DNA of 64,000 bases from Candidatus Gastranaerophilales bacterium. GTDB lineage: Bacteria; Cyanobacteriota; Vampirovibrionia; Gastranaerophilales; Gastranaerophilaceae. Shown piece by piece: positions 8,256 to 19,385 of the stretch. The notes under the pieces are model-generated. The model was not told where the DNA came from. It did not search any database and saw only the letters and a list, made by a program, of their open reading frames with translations. Positions within the stretch are counted from its first letter, which is position 1; every line of letters starts with the position of its first letter. The stretch spans positions 1 through 64,000 of the forward strand of contig CALUWM010000002.1 in the NCBI GenBank assembly GCA_944324485.1. Reading direction: 5' to 3'. The position numbers were made by a program, and so were the translations under genes.

Positions 8256-8461
8256 ATCAAACCTGCTTTCTATAATGAGAGAAAACATATAAAAATTAAA
8301 CTTTGCTATTTAAATTTTTTATTATTTAAAAATACACAATAAATAAGTTATAATAAAACGCCTAAAAAATTTACATCTAATTTATATATACGTTTTTGTT
8401 TTTATAACAAAATAATAAAATACAAAAATATGTTTTAGTTTATGCTATAAAGGAGAAAAAA

Positions 8462-9028
8462 ATGAAATCAATTACAACTTTTGATTTGCAGTATGCTCAC
8501 AGATTTTATGGTTTTAAAGGTGAAGCCCAATATTTACATGGGCATACTGGTGTTTTAACTATCGAAGTAGAAGACAGTATAAACACAGGTGTTAACATGG
8601 TATTTCCCTGCAACGAAATACAAAAAATCGCTTGGGAAGTATTAAAAAACTTTGACCACGCAACAATCCTAAGACATGATGATCCGCTTTTACCTGCACT
8701 TTTAGAGGTTTACGAAAAACAAGGAATTAAAAACGGCGCTCCGCAGAACACAATGAAAGGTGAAGCTTTCAAAACCGAATTAGCAACAGCATACCCTGAT
8801 TGCAGACTTGTTGTAACAAAGGAAACTATGACAGTTGAAGGCATGATTAAAATTGTTTATGACTTATTAAAAGACAAATTGAACATCTCAAAAATAACAT
8901 TCACTAGCGGTGTAAATGCTGCAAGCGAAGAATATACAATTAATAAAACAATTGAACGCTGTCCTTTATGCGGTATTACACTAAATTCTGAAGGTGTATG
9001 TCCAAAATGCGGATATAGAAAACAATAA
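8462..9028 (+). CDS. QueD/PTPS-family protein with C-terminal zinc ribbon and no catalytic Cys
   Basis: Belongs to the 6-pyruvoyl-tetrahydropterin/6-carboxy-tetrahydropterin synthase fold, which acts on dihydroneopterin triphosphate in queuosine or pterin synthesis. The zinc ligands are present: H13 (AHRF) and H26/H28 (LHGH); the FDH pair is at 64-66. The Cys usually four residues before LHGH is Ala22, so normal QueD chemistry is doubtful. About 40 extra residues follow the FDH region, and a four-Cys zinc ribbon (CPLC at 167-170, CPKC at 180-183) is fused at the end. At 188 residues it is much longer than ordinary QueD (about 120). A strong AAGGAG precedes the ATG. It may be a divergent pterin enzyme or a binding protein; no queCEF neighbours are present. 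Confidence 0.8.
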   Translation: MKSITTFDLQYAHRFYGFKGEAQYLHGHTGVLTIEVEDSINTGVNMVFPCNEIQKIAWEVLKNFDHATILRHDDPLLPALLEVYEKQGIKNGAPQNTMKGEAFKTELATAYPDCRLVVTKETMTVEGMIKIVYDLLKDKLNISKITFTSGVNAASEEYTINKTIERCPLCGITLNSEGVCPKCGYRKQ

Positions 9029-9037
9029 TTTTCAATC

Positions 9038-9079
9038 AATATAGGGTCTTAATATTCAATTTAGGACCCTATATTTTTT
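9038..9079 (+). terminator. Rho-independent terminator after the QueD-like gene
   Basis: An 11-bp perfect stem AATATAGGGTC/GACCCTATATT (9038-9048 with 9065-9075) with a 16-nt loop is followed by a T run, directly after the stop codon at 9028. Confidence 0.8.
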
Positions 9080-9953
9080 GTTTTTGTATGACAACAAAAG
9101 AAATACCACACAAAATTAAAATAATTCCCAAAACAGACCTAAAACCCAATCGTTCGCCAAAAAATAAAACTCCAAAGAAAATTGCACTTAGTGGTTCAAA
9201 AGTCCCTAAAATAGCTGTTTTAGTAGAACCTATAAGTTTAATTGCAATATTAATTGTCTCAATAGAAATAATCGTTGGAAAAATTGACAACATTAAAAGA
9301 AAAAATAAATGTTTTGCACTGTCAATCACTTCAAGATTAGTACCAAACTTTGAACTGCATACATATACACATAAACCAAACAACATTGTATAAAAATTCA
9401 ATTTTTCAACTTTTAAATGATTTATAAATGGAAATTTCTTGATTCCAACCATATAAAAGGCATAAAGCAATGCCGAAGATAAAACTAGCATAATACCATA
9501 AGGATTAATTTTTGAACTTACATTGTTAAAAGATAAAAGAAAAACACCAACAAGAGCACAAAACATTGAACATATAATTTTTAAAGTTATTTTCTCTTTA
9601 AAAAATAATGCCATAATAATTGCAGTAAACATAGGATAAACAAACAAAATCGTACAAGCAATTCCTGAATCCAAATATTTAAAACTTTTAAATAAAGCAA
9701 GCGAAGAAAAAGAAAACAATAACCCTAAAATAAGTAAAAATATTGCCTGTTTAAAAGATACTTTCAAAGATATTTTTTTAATAAATTTAATTATAAATAA
9801 ATAAATAAGTACTGCAAAAAAATACCTATAAAACAATACCGAATTAACACCAAAACCACATGAATACAAAGGCAAAGCAAACAAAGGATTTGTTCCATAA
9901 CTTATAGAAGCAAACAACCCATTAATAGTTCCAATAAATTCTCGTCTTATCAT
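9069..9953 (-). CDS. EamA/DMT-family transporter
   Basis: A 294-residue integral membrane protein with about ten hydrophobic helices arranged as two EamA halves, typical of the drug/metabolite transporter superfamily. Recognisable pieces are the N-terminal GLFASISYGTNPLFALPL, LLGLLFSFSSLALFKSF and the C-terminal FEPLSAIFFGVLFFGERLG, which contains the conserved P and the G/E-R of the family. Members export amino acids, nucleotides or other small metabolites; the substrate cannot be read from sequence. The ATG overlaps the TGA of the sulP gene as ATGA, so the two are translationally coupled and may act on related solutes. Confidence 0.85.
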   Translation of the reverse strand: MIRREFIGTINGLFASISYGTNPLFALPLYSCGFGVNSVLFYRYFFAVLIYLFIIKFIKKISLKVSFKQAIFLLILGLLFSFSSLALFKSFKYLDSGIACTILFVYPMFTAIIMALFFKEKITLKIICSMFCALVGVFLLSFNNVSSKINPYGIMLVLSSALLYAFYMVGIKKFPFINHLKVEKLNFYTMLFGLCVYVCSSKFGTNLEVIDSAKHLFFLLMLSIFPTIISIETINIAIKLIGSTKTAILGTFEPLSAIFFGVLFFGERLGFRSVLGIILILCGISFVVIQKQKI

Positions 9954-11548
9954 TTATTGCATCCGCCAATGTTTTCGATTGCAAAATCTATTGCTTCCTG
10001 TTCATTTTTATACAACAACAAATCAAAACCTTCTTTTTGTATAGCTTCAAGTTGGTTATATATTTCATCATAAGAGGCCACAAAACAAAGTTTTATCTTT
10101 TGTGCATCAAGTCTTAAAATTATATCTTCAAGAGCAAATATAGCCGACATATCTAATTTATGAGAACTTGAATAAGTTAAAATTATATATTCAACACCAA
10201 GCAATTCATCAAAATGAGAAACAATTTGACTGATAGAACCAAAGAAAAATTGTCCGTCAATGTGTAAAATTCTGATTTTATAGTGTGATTCTTTTTCTGC
10301 TTTTGCTTCATTAAGGCTATAACCTTCGGGATTATATGTTTCTTTAATATTTGTATTATCTGCAACCCTTTTAGCGTAAAGGATTGAAGCTAAAACAATA
10401 CCTGTAATAATTGCAAAAATTAAATTATAAAAAACAGTTAAAAATATGACTATACACAAAGTTAAAACATCATCTTTTGGTGCATGTTTTATTATCTTAA
10501 ATATTTTTAAATCCAAAATATCATATCCGATTTTAATTAAAATAGCACTCAAAACACAAATTGGAATTTGAGAAATTAAAAAAGAAAATTTATATAGCGC
10601 GATTAATAAAATCAAAGAAGAAAAAACAGCACTTAATTTTGTAGTAGCACCAGCCTTATATGCTGCAACACTTCTCATAGTAGCAGCAGAACCTTGCATT
10701 ATACCAAATGAAGCACAAATTAAATTTCCCAAACCTTGAGAAAAAACAAGTCTTTTAGGATTGTATTTTTTCTTAGCTAAAGATTCCATAACAAGCCCTG
10801 TTAAAAGACTTTCAGAAGTTAAAACAAATGATATAGATATAGCTATTGCTAATGAATTCGATAAAATCGAAAAATTAAAATTATGAAGTGCAAACTTTGG
10901 AATTTCAAAGGTTATAGCAGAAATTTTTTCTACTTCAAAATTAAAATAAAAACAAATTAAACTACCTAAAATCAAAGCTATAATTTGCGATGGAATATAT
11001 TTTGAAATTCTTTTAGGAATTAAAAACACAACTAAAAGAGAAATAACTCCCAATAAAACCGCATCAAAATTTATATTTTGAATACATAAAGGTATATTTT
11101 TTAACGCTTCAATTACTGATGAATAATTTTCACCTCCTAAAATCGGAGAAATTTGCAGAATTATAATAATTATCCCAATACCACTCAAAAATCCTGATAT
11201 AACAGGATATGGAATATATTTTATTAATGATGGAATTGAAGTTATTGAAATTATCATCTGGATTATTGCACTAAACGCCAAAATTAAAAATACGCTTGAA
11301 ATATCACCACTCATAAGTGCATAAATATGAGCAATAATAATTGCGCTCGGACCTGTTGGACCTGATATTATAGGGCAATTTAGCCCCGTAAATGCCGCAA
11401 TAAATGATAAAATTATAGCACCCCAAATCCCCGCAGCTGCACCAAGCCCAGATGCTACACCAAAAGCAAGTGCTTGCGGAAGTGCTATTATACTTGCAAT
11501 AACTCCGCCAAAAAAATCACCTTTTATTGTGTTTAATTTTTTTATCAA
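9950..11548 (-). CDS. SulP-family anion transporter with STAS domain
   Basis: A 532-residue inner-membrane transporter. The N-terminal part has the SulP signature GVIASIIALPQALAFGVA (residues 15-32) and about 14 membrane segments, including a GPTGPSA loop near 62-68. The C-terminal STAS domain (about 425-515) contains LDMSAIFALEDI, matching the D-x-S-x-x-x-x-LE phosphoacceptor-loop pattern. SulP proteins move sulfate, bicarbonate, dicarboxylates or similar anions; the substrate is not determinable here. The start is TTG at 11548, supported by AAAGGA 9 nt upstream. It forms an operon with the overlapping eamA gene and is separated from groEL by a strong terminator. Confidence 0.9.
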   Translation of the reverse strand: MIKKLNTIKGDFFGGVIASIIALPQALAFGVASGLGAAAGIWGAIILSFIAAFTGLNCPIISGPTGPSAIIIAHIYALMSGDISSVFLILAFSAIIQMIISITSIPSLIKYIPYPVISGFLSGIGIIIIILQISPILGGENYSSVIEALKNIPLCIQNINFDAVLLGVISLLVVFLIPKRISKYIPSQIIALILGSLICFYFNFEVEKISAITFEIPKFALHNFNFSILSNSLAIAISISFVLTSESLLTGLVMESLAKKKYNPKRLVFSQGLGNLICASFGIMQGSAATMRSVAAYKAGATTKLSAVFSSLILLIALYKFSFLISQIPICVLSAILIKIGYDILDLKIFKIIKHAPKDDVLTLCIVIFLTVFYNLIFAIITGIVLASILYAKRVADNTNIKETYNPEGYSLNEAKAEKESHYKIRILHIDGQFFFGSISQIVSHFDELLGVEYIILTYSSSHKLDMSAIFALEDIILRLDAQKIKLCFVASYDEIYNQLEAIQKEGFDLLLYKNEQEAIDFAIENIGGCNK

Positions 11549-11600
11549 AATTCTTTCCTTTATACATATTTTATTTTTGATTAAAAAAAATAAAATTGCA

Positions 11601-11635
11601 AAAAACTCGACAAGTTTGATTCTTGTCGAGTTTTT
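11601..11635 (-). terminator. Rho-independent terminator downstream of groEL
   Basis: A perfect stem AAAACTCGACAAG/CTTGTCGAGTTTT with a short loop lies between the groEL 3' region and the sulP start, with A/T tracts on both sides. It would terminate groESL transcripts and insulate sulP. Confidence 0.8.
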
Positions 11636-11682
11636 ATGGTTTTTTGTCTTAGATTATTAACAACTCATAATGCTAAATCTAC

Positions 11683-13544
<1,862 letters not shown>

Positions 13545-13566
13545 CTAACTATTTAAAACAATACTT

Positions 13567-13851
13567 TTAAGCTAAAACTGCCAATGCGTCTTTTACGCTG
13601 ATAATTTTATATTCAACATCATCGATTTTAACATCTGTTCCTGAATATTTTGCAAAAAGAACAACATCACCCACTTTAACTTCCATAGGCTCTTTTTCGC
13701 CATTATCAAGTGTTTTTCCTGATCCGATTGCAACAACTTCACCTTTTTGTGGTTTTTCTTTTGCACTATCAGGAATAAAAATTCCTCCTGATGTTTGCTG
13801 AACGTCATCAATAACTTTAATAACAATTCTGTCTGCTAAAGGTTTAATCAT
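13567..13851 (-). CDS. groS: Co-chaperonin GroES (Hsp10)
   Basis: Caps the GroEL ring and sets the folding chamber. The 94-residue protein starts MIKPLADRIVIK and has the mobile loop QQTSGGIFIPDSAKEKP (about 18-34), followed by GEVVAIGSG and the DDVEYKIISVKD end. I use the ATG at 13851 because a perfect GGAGG lies 6 nt upstream; an ATG 12 bases further out is in frame but overlaps the Shine-Dalgarno. First gene of the groESL operon. Confidence 0.97.
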   Translation of the reverse strand: MIKPLADRIVIKVIDDVQQTSGGIFIPDSAKEKPQKGEVVAIGSGKTLDNGEKEPMEVKVGDVVLFAKYSGTDVKIDDVEYKIISVKDALAVLA

Positions 13852-14038
13852 AATATCCTCCATTTTTCTGATTTTTCACAAGTTTACTTTTCTATAATAA
13901 CGGCAAAATTAAAAATAACTAATTATGTTAATAAAAAATTAATTTTTCATTTTTTAGTTTAAAAAGTCCGAGATTGCTTTTAAACAGCATTTATTATAAA
14001 ATTTTCGTATAGTTATGTAAAGAAGAAAGAAGAAAAAA

Positions 14039-16177
14039 ATGACAAACATGCCTGAAAGTAAAAAAATGGTACTTACGGTTGGTGGGAAAACCGTAGAAGT
14101 TGAAACAGGGAAATACGCTAAACAAGCAACAAGCTCTGTAACGGTAAGATGCGGAAATACAATGTTATTTGTACATGCTACTGTTAGCAAAGAACCTCGT
14201 GTGGGAATAGATTTCTTCCCGTTATTAATCGATTATGAAGAAAGAATGTCTGCAATAGGCAAAATCCCCGGAGGATATACAAGAACAGAAGGAAGAAGCT
14301 CAGAAAAAGCAATATTAATTTCAAGATTAATAGATAGACCAATTAGACCTTTATGGCCAAAGGGATATAGAAATGATGTTCAAATCGTTTCACAATTATT
14401 TGCATATGATCAAGAAGAACAACCTGATATCCTATCAATTATCGGTGCATCAACTGCCCTGATGTTGTCGGGCGCTCCTTTTGAAGGACCTGTTGGCGCT
14501 GTTAGAGTAGGAAGAATAGATGGTCAATTCATTGCAAATCCAACTCATTCACAAGATGAAAAATCAGATATGAATATAGTAATCGCTGGCACTCATGATT
14601 CAGTCATCATGGTTGAAGCAGGTTGTAACTTTGTAACCGAAGACGATATTATGGCAGCAGTTGAATTTGCTCAAGTTGAAATAAGAAAACAATGCGAAGC
14701 TCAATTAGCTTTTGCAAAAGAATGCGGGGTTGAAAGGCAAGAATTTGTTAATCCTTATGATACATCAGAATTAGCTGCAATCATTAAAGAAACAGCTTAT
14801 AATGCCGTAGTTGACGCATATCACACAACAGACAGAGACCAAAGAAGCGAAAAATTAGATAAAATCAAAGAAGTTGTTAAAGAAAAAATTGAAGCTCTAG
14901 GTGAAGAACATCCTATTGCAAAGATGATTGAAGAAACAGGTATTGATTTTGTCGCTGAAGAATTTAAAGCTCTTGAAAAGAAAATCATGAGAGCAATGAT
15001 TAAAAACGAAGGCATACGTGCTGATGGAAGAACAACAACAGAAGTTCGCCCTATTTGGTGTGAAGTCGGTGTTTTACCAATGGTTCACGGTTCTGCGGTA
15101 TTCACCAGAGGACAAACCCAAATTTTATCAGTTGCAACTCTGGCAGGTCCCGGAATGGCTCAAGAGCTTGACGGCGTAGACCCTGTTAGAACTAAAGATT
15201 ACATGCACAAATATATTTTCCCAGGATTTTCAGTTGGTGAAGTTAAACCATTAAGAGGCCCTGGACGTCGTGAAGTAGGTCATGGAAATTTAGCTGAAAG
15301 AGCTAATGTTCCTGCACTTCCATCTAAGGAAGAATTTCCATACGCAATAAGAGTAACATCAGATGTATTAGAATCAAACGGTTCAACCTCTATGGGCTCA
15401 ACTTGTGCAAGCTCTATGGCGTTAATGGATGCCGGTGTTCCTGTTAAATGTATGATAGGCGGTGTTGCAATGGGTTTAATCCATGAAGAAGATACCGACA
15501 TCGTTTTAACTGACATTCAAGGAATTGAAGACTTTTTAGGTGATATGGACTTTAAAGTTACAGGTAATAGTGAAGGTATTACCGCTCTTCAAATGGATAT
15601 GAAAATTAAAGGTATTTCAAACCCAACCCTCAGAAGAGCATTAGCTCAAGCAAAAGAAGGCAGACTTCATATAATGAATTGTATGAAAGAAGCTATCAGC
15701 GAACCAAGAGCTGAAATTTCACCTAACGCACCAAGATTATTATCTATGACAATTCCTCAAGAAGATATAGGAACTGTAATCGGACCTGGCGGCAAAACAA
15801 TCAGAGGAATCATTGATGCAACAGGTGCTGAAATTGATATCCAAGATGACGGTAAAGTAACTATCACATCAAACGATAAAGAAGGTGCTGAGTTAGCTAA
15901 GAAAATGATTAAAGACTTAACTTTCAAGGCAGAAGTTGGAATGGTTTGCAAAGGTAAAGTAGTTAGAATTATTCCAATCGGCGCATTTGTTGAATTAGCT
16001 CCCGGAAAAGACGGTATGGTTCACATTTCTCAAATATGTAACGAAAGAATTGAAACTATTGAACCACATTTAACAATAGGCCAAGAAGTAGTCGTTAAAG
16101 TTCAAAAAATCGATGATAAAGGTAGAGTAAACCTAACAATCAAAGGTGTAACAGACGAAGAAAAAGCTCAAATTTAA
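14039..16177 (+). CDS. pnp: Polyribonucleotide nucleotidyltransferase (PNPase)
   Basis: Phosphorolytic 3'-5' exoribonuclease in mRNA decay and RNA quality control; trimeric. The 712 residues contain the two RNase PH domains (IPGGYTRTEGRSSEKAIL near 80; GSAVFTRGQTQIL near 350; the second-domain SNGSTSMGST near 443), a KH domain with the GxxG loop IGPGGKTIRGI (about 581-591) and a C-terminal S1 domain (KGKVVRIIPIGAFVELAPG). Length and domain order are standard. A purine-rich AAAGAAGAAAGAAG stretch precedes the ATG at 14039; a second ATG three codons later is possible. Terminated by a strong hairpin. Monocistronic. Confidence 0.97.
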   Translation: MTNMPESKKMVLTVGGKTVEVETGKYAKQATSSVTVRCGNTMLFVHATVSKEPRVGIDFFPLLIDYEERMSAIGKIPGGYTRTEGRSSEKAILISRLIDRPIRPLWPKGYRNDVQIVSQLFAYDQEEQPDILSIIGASTALMLSGAPFEGPVGAVRVGRIDGQFIANPTHSQDEKSDMNIVIAGTHDSVIMVEAGCNFVTEDDIMAAVEFAQVEIRKQCEAQLAFAKECGVERQEFVNPYDTSELAAIIKETAYNAVVDAYHTTDRDQRSEKLDKIKEVVKEKIEALGEEHPIAKMIEETGIDFVAEEFKALEKKIMRAMIKNEGIRADGRTTTEVRPIWCEVGVLPMVHGSAVFTRGQTQILSVATLAGPGMAQELDGVDPVRTKDYMHKYIFPGFSVGEVKPLRGPGRREVGHGNLAERANVPALPSKEEFPYAIRVTSDVLESNGSTSMGSTCASSMALMDAGVPVKCMIGGVAMGLIHEEDTDIVLTDIQGIEDFLGDMDFKVTGNSEGITALQMDMKIKGISNPTLRRALAQAKEGRLHIMNCMKEAISEPRAEISPNAPRLLSMTIPQEDIGTVIGPGGKTIRGIIDATGAEIDIQDDGKVTITSNDKEGAELAKKMIKDLTFKAEVGMVCKGKVVRIIPIGAFVELAPGKDGMVHISQICNERIETIEPHLTIGQEVVVKVQKIDDKGRVNLTIKGVTDEEKAQI

Positions 16178-16182
16178 AAATA

Positions 16183-16213
16183 AAAAACCCTGATAAATAT
16201 CAGGGTTTTTTAT
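16183..16213 (+). terminator. Rho-independent terminator of pnp
   Basis: A 13-bp perfect stem AAAAACCCTGATA/TATCAGGGTTTTT (16183-16195 with 16198-16210) ends in a T run, 6 bp after the pnp stop. Confidence 0.92.
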
Positions 16214-16249
16214 TGCTCAAAAAAAGAAAATACGTTATTATAATATCAA

Positions 16250-16906
16250 ATGGGGAAAATTAAAAAACTAAAATTTTTAATTCTAATAAGTGCAATGTTT
16301 TTATTAAGCGGTTGTGCGACTTTAACTTATGTTGGAGATGACTACAACTCTAATAACACTCAAACGGTAAAAACAAATGAAGATTTTATTTTTAATGTTT
16401 ATAAAAAATCAAATGAAAACGTAAATGTTAAAATGGGAATTTCAAAAACTCCTGTTCCGGAACTTCTTGCACTATATGTTCAAGTTGAGAATTTATCTTA
16501 TGAAACACCTTATATTTTTAAAGTCGAAGACATAATATTATCAAATCCAGATAAAACGCTTCAATTTATAACTTCAAATAATTATCTTGATATTTGGCAA
16601 AATCAAGAAGCTTCCTCAATGGCAGCAATGAGCTCTATGGGAGCTACTATAACAAATATGACAGGAATGAATGCTAATTACAATGAATTTAATCAATCTA
16701 TGGTTCAAAATTCATCAGAGCAATCAAATAAATCTGCTTTTTCAAGGCTGGAAGCAGTCGGAAACCAAATTTTAAAACATTCCATTAAACATTCAGCAAC
16801 AATCAATCCAAGAAGAAGTCAATATTATTACTTTTTCTTTGAAGATTTAGATAAATACCCTATAATTGTTCAATACAAAGACTTTAGATACCAATTTCAA
16901 CTCTAA
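16250..16906 (+). CDS. Putative lipoprotein
   Basis: A 218-residue protein with a textbook lipoprotein signal: basic MGKIKKLK, hydrophobic core, and lipobox LLSGC with the acylated Cys at residue 22. After lipidation it should sit in the inner or outer membrane facing the periplasm. The mature part contains a Met/Ser/Asn-rich linker (about 125-155: MAAMSSMGATITNMTG) between a beta-rich first half and a C-terminal YYYFFFEDL segment. I do not recognise the family. A TATAAT ends 5 nt before the ATG with no Shine-Dalgarno. Its last 4 bp overlap the convergent TolC gene. Confidence 0.85.
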   Translation: MGKIKKLKFLILISAMFLLSGCATLTYVGDDYNSNNTQTVKTNEDFIFNVYKKSNENVNVKMGISKTPVPELLALYVQVENLSYETPYIFKVEDIILSNPDKTLQFITSNNYLDIWQNQEASSMAAMSSMGATITNMTGMNANYNEFNQSMVQNSSEQSNKSAFSRLEAVGNQILKHSIKHSATINPRRSQYYYFFFEDLDKYPIIVQYKDFRYQFQL

Positions 16907-18198
16907 ACTTTATCATATTTTATAACATCTATATTATCCGCATTCATTTCTTTTAATAATTCAGCATAACAATTATAATATTCCGCTAAAGCAGATTCAT
17001 AACCTAACATAAGTTCTAAGTACAATTTTTTAGAAACCAAAAATGAAGTTAAATCAATTTCCTTTTTATCCAAATTTTCTTTTGATTCTTTTAATAATTC
17101 TCTTGAATTTGACAAAAGTTCTTTATTATAAAAATTCAAATTATTTCTTGCAATAACAAATTTTTCCCAAGCATCAGTCAAATCTCTTATAACATCAACT
17201 TTAATGTCTTCATATTTTAACTGAGCTTTTTCTATTTCTAACTCAGCATTTTTGATTTCAGGTTTATATCTGTAAAATAATGGAATATTAACCAAACTTG
17301 CGCCAACATAAGCACCAGAAAGATAATTTCCCGTAGCGGAAACTCCTTTTGTTTGATAAGCATATCCGCCGGTTACCTCTACATCAGGAATAAGCTGACT
17401 CTTAACAACTTTTAAATTAAGTTTTGCACTCTCAACTTCCTGAGAAGCTTTAAGCAAATCATATCTTTGTGACAAAGCATATTCTTTAATTTTTTCAAAA
17501 TCAAATCCATTTTCCTGCGGACTTATGGTATTCAATGCTTCATAATCATCATCTAAATAGTCCTCTTTTGTATCATAATTTATTTCTTTTGTATTCATTG
17601 TTGAATTAAGACGATTTTGAGCAAAAATAACCTCGGATTTAGCATTGTTTGTATACATTATTGAACGATTTAAGGCAATTTTAGCTTGAATTACCTCAGT
17701 TTGCGGCAATTTTCCTTTTTTAGATTCTTTTTGTGCAAAATCAAGCAACTCCCTTAAAAGTTCTTGTTGTTCCGTTAATATTTTCAAATATGACTTTTTA
17801 AGCAACAAATCTATATAAGCCTTTTTAACGCTCAAAATCAGCTGTTGTTCTTTGAATTTCTGATTATTATATGAAGCCAAAAGCTCTGATTTTTGATAAT
17901 CTTTTCTTTTACCTCTCTTTAATATTTCAATCGTATAATCAGCACCAATTTGTTGAGGATTTCCCTCTCCTGCTGTTCCTATATTTTGAAAAGTGTGTAA
18001 AGACGGATTTTGCAATCTATCTGCTATGTCAATTTCATTTTTCGAAGTTTCAACATTTAATTTTTCAATTCTTACTCTGGGGTTTGCTTGCAAAGTAATG
18101 TCTATCGCCTGTTTTAAATCAATTTTTTTATTTTCAACAAGAGCAAAAGACGAACTATTTAACATAATTATTACTAAAAATATAATTATTTTTTTCAT
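16903..18198 (-). CDS. TolC-family outer membrane efflux protein
   Basis: A 431-residue protein with a Sec signal (MKKIIIFLVIIMLNSSSFA) and two outer-membrane-efflux repeats made of long coiled helices with a beta strand each. Recognisable are DLKQAIDITLQANPRVRIEKLNV at the start of the first repeat and SYNNQKFKEQQLILSVKKAYIDLLL; the second repeat starts near residue 240 (YALSQRYDLLKASQEVESAKLNL). Family role: trimeric channel through the outer membrane for RND, ABC or MFS pumps, closest in feel to the CzcC-like group. No pump genes are adjacent, so its partner is elsewhere. Converges with the lipoprotein gene. Confidence 0.88.
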   Translation of the reverse strand: MKKIIIFLVIIMLNSSSFALVENKKIDLKQAIDITLQANPRVRIEKLNVETSKNEIDIADRLQNPSLHTFQNIGTAGEGNPQQIGADYTIEILKRGKRKDYQKSELLASYNNQKFKEQQLILSVKKAYIDLLLKKSYLKILTEQQELLRELLDFAQKESKKGKLPQTEVIQAKIALNRSIMYTNNAKSEVIFAQNRLNSTMNTKEINYDTKEDYLDDDYEALNTISPQENGFDFEKIKEYALSQRYDLLKASQEVESAKLNLKVVKSQLIPDVEVTGGYAYQTKGVSATGNYLSGAYVGASLVNIPLFYRYKPEIKNAELEIEKAQLKYEDIKVDVIRDLTDAWEKFVIARNNLNFYNKELLSNSRELLKESKENLDKKEIDLTSFLVSKKLYLELMLGYESALAEYYNCYAELLKEMNADNIDVIKYDKV

Positions 18199-18289
18199 TG
18201 TTGCTTCGAGCTTAAATCCGTATATATATTATAAAACATAAGTAACAAAATTATTGCATAAATTTACAAAATAAGTAAAAATATTAACC

Positions 18290-18754
18290 ATGAACTATTT
18301 TTATAAAAAGACCAAAATAGGTTATATAACAATTTTTGAAGATAATGAAAAAATAATAAAATTAAGATTAGATAAAATAGAAGACAACTCCAATTTTATT
18401 TTAAGTCCATTAATAGAAAAAACTTTTATAGAACTTGAAGAATATTTTGAAGGAAGAAGAAAAAAATTTGATATTCCAATTAAACCCGAAGGTACAGATT
18501 TTCAAAAAAAAGTGTGGCAAGAATTAACTAAAATACCGTACGGAACATATACAACATATAAAGATATTGCTAATAAAATCAAAAACAAAAATGCCTCAAG
18601 AGCAGTAGGGAGCGCAAATAACAAAAATCCAATTCTAATAATTATTCCATGCCATAGAGTAATTGGCTCAAATAAAAAATTAAAAGGATATAGCGAAGGC
18701 ATCAATTATCAAAAAATGCTTTTAAAAATAGAGAAAATAAATATAGGAGAATAA
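18290..18754 (+). CDS. ogt: Methylated-DNA--protein-cysteine methyltransferase
   Basis: Repairs O6-alkylguanine by irreversible transfer to its own Cys. The 154-residue protein has the active site PCHRV (Cys121), the helix-turn-helix stretch FQKKVWQELTKIPYGTYTTY (71-90) with the base-flipping Tyr90, and the Arg finger in RAVGSAN (Arg104). The N-terminal ribonuclease-like domain is shortened but present. Followed one base later by the flavin reductase-rubredoxin gene, whose Shine-Dalgarno lies inside the ogt 3' end, so the two are co-transcribed. Confidence 0.95.
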   Translation: MNYFYKKTKIGYITIFEDNEKIIKLRLDKIEDNSNFILSPLIEKTFIELEEYFEGRRKKFDIPIKPEGTDFQKKVWQELTKIPYGTYTTYKDIANKIKNKNASRAVGSANNKNPILIIIPCHRVIGSNKKLKGYSEGINYQKMLLKIEKINIGE

Positions 18755-18755
18755 A

Positions 18756-19385
18756 ATGAATATTCAAGAATCTTTAAAAAACTTATCTTACGGTGTTTAT
18801 GTTGCAACAACCAAAACATCCGAAAAATCAACCGGATGTATAGTAAACAGTGTTATTCAAGTAACATATAACACTATGGCAATAAGCATAAATCACAACA
18901 ACTACACAAATGAATGTATAAAATCATCAGGTCATTTTGCAATTTCAATTTTACCGGAAGATATTGACGAAAATATAATACCAACATTTGGTTTTCAATC
19001 CGGCAGAAATGTAAATAAATTTGACAACATAGAAAAAATAACCGCCCAAGGTCTTGATATAATAAAAAATTGCGTCAGCTACCTTATTTTAGATGTAATA
19101 AATACTATTGAAACAGAAACTCATACAATTTTTATTGCCAAAATAGCAGGAGGAGATGTCATTAATCCAAACAAAACACCTATGACATATGCTTATTACC
19201 ATTTAATCAAAAAAGGACTAACTCCTAAAAATGCTCCGACTTTTATTGAACAAGAAACAAAAACTAAAGGCTATAAATGCTCTGTATGCGGATATATCTA
19301 CAAAGGCAACATAGAAGACGAGCCTGATGATTTTATATGTCCTATTTGCAAACAACCAAAAAGTGTTTTTAAAAAAATTAATTAA
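18756..19385 (+). CDS. Flavin reductase-rubredoxin fusion (high-molecular-weight rubredoxin)
   Basis: A 209-residue two-domain protein. Residues 1-155 form a flavin reductase-like FMN-binding domain (SYGVYVATTK, SGHFAISIL); residues 172-207 are a rubredoxin with Cys at 175, 178, 195 and 198 (CSVC and CPIC). Such Hrb proteins, known from Moorella, pass electrons from NADH to flavodiiron proteins that reduce O2 or NO, protecting anaerobes. No flavodiiron gene is in this window. A GGAG lies before the ATG, inside ogt; the pairing with a DNA-alkylation repair gene suggests a stress operon, though that is inference. The 3' end overlaps the convergent eamA gene by 8 bp. Confidence 0.9.
   Translation: MNIQESLKNLSYGVYVATTKTSEKSTGCIVNSVIQVTYNTMAISINHNNYTNECIKSSGHFAISILPEDIDENIIPTFGFQSGRNVNKFDNIEKITAQGLDIIKNCVSYLILDVINTIETETHTIFIAKIAGGDVINPNKTPMTYAYYHLIKKGLTPKNAPTFIEQETKTKGYKCSVCGYIYKGNIEDEPDDFICPICKQPKSVFKKIN

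Noticed and set aside
8289-8461. preQ1 riboswitch before the QueD-like gene, and fluoride riboswitch before crcB
   Set aside because: No matching hairpin or pseudoknot sequence is visible; crcB has no leader because its ATG overlaps the upstream stop codon.
13852-14038. CIRCE/HrcA operator for groESL
   Set aside because: The TTAGCACTC-N9-GAGTGCTAA pattern is absent.
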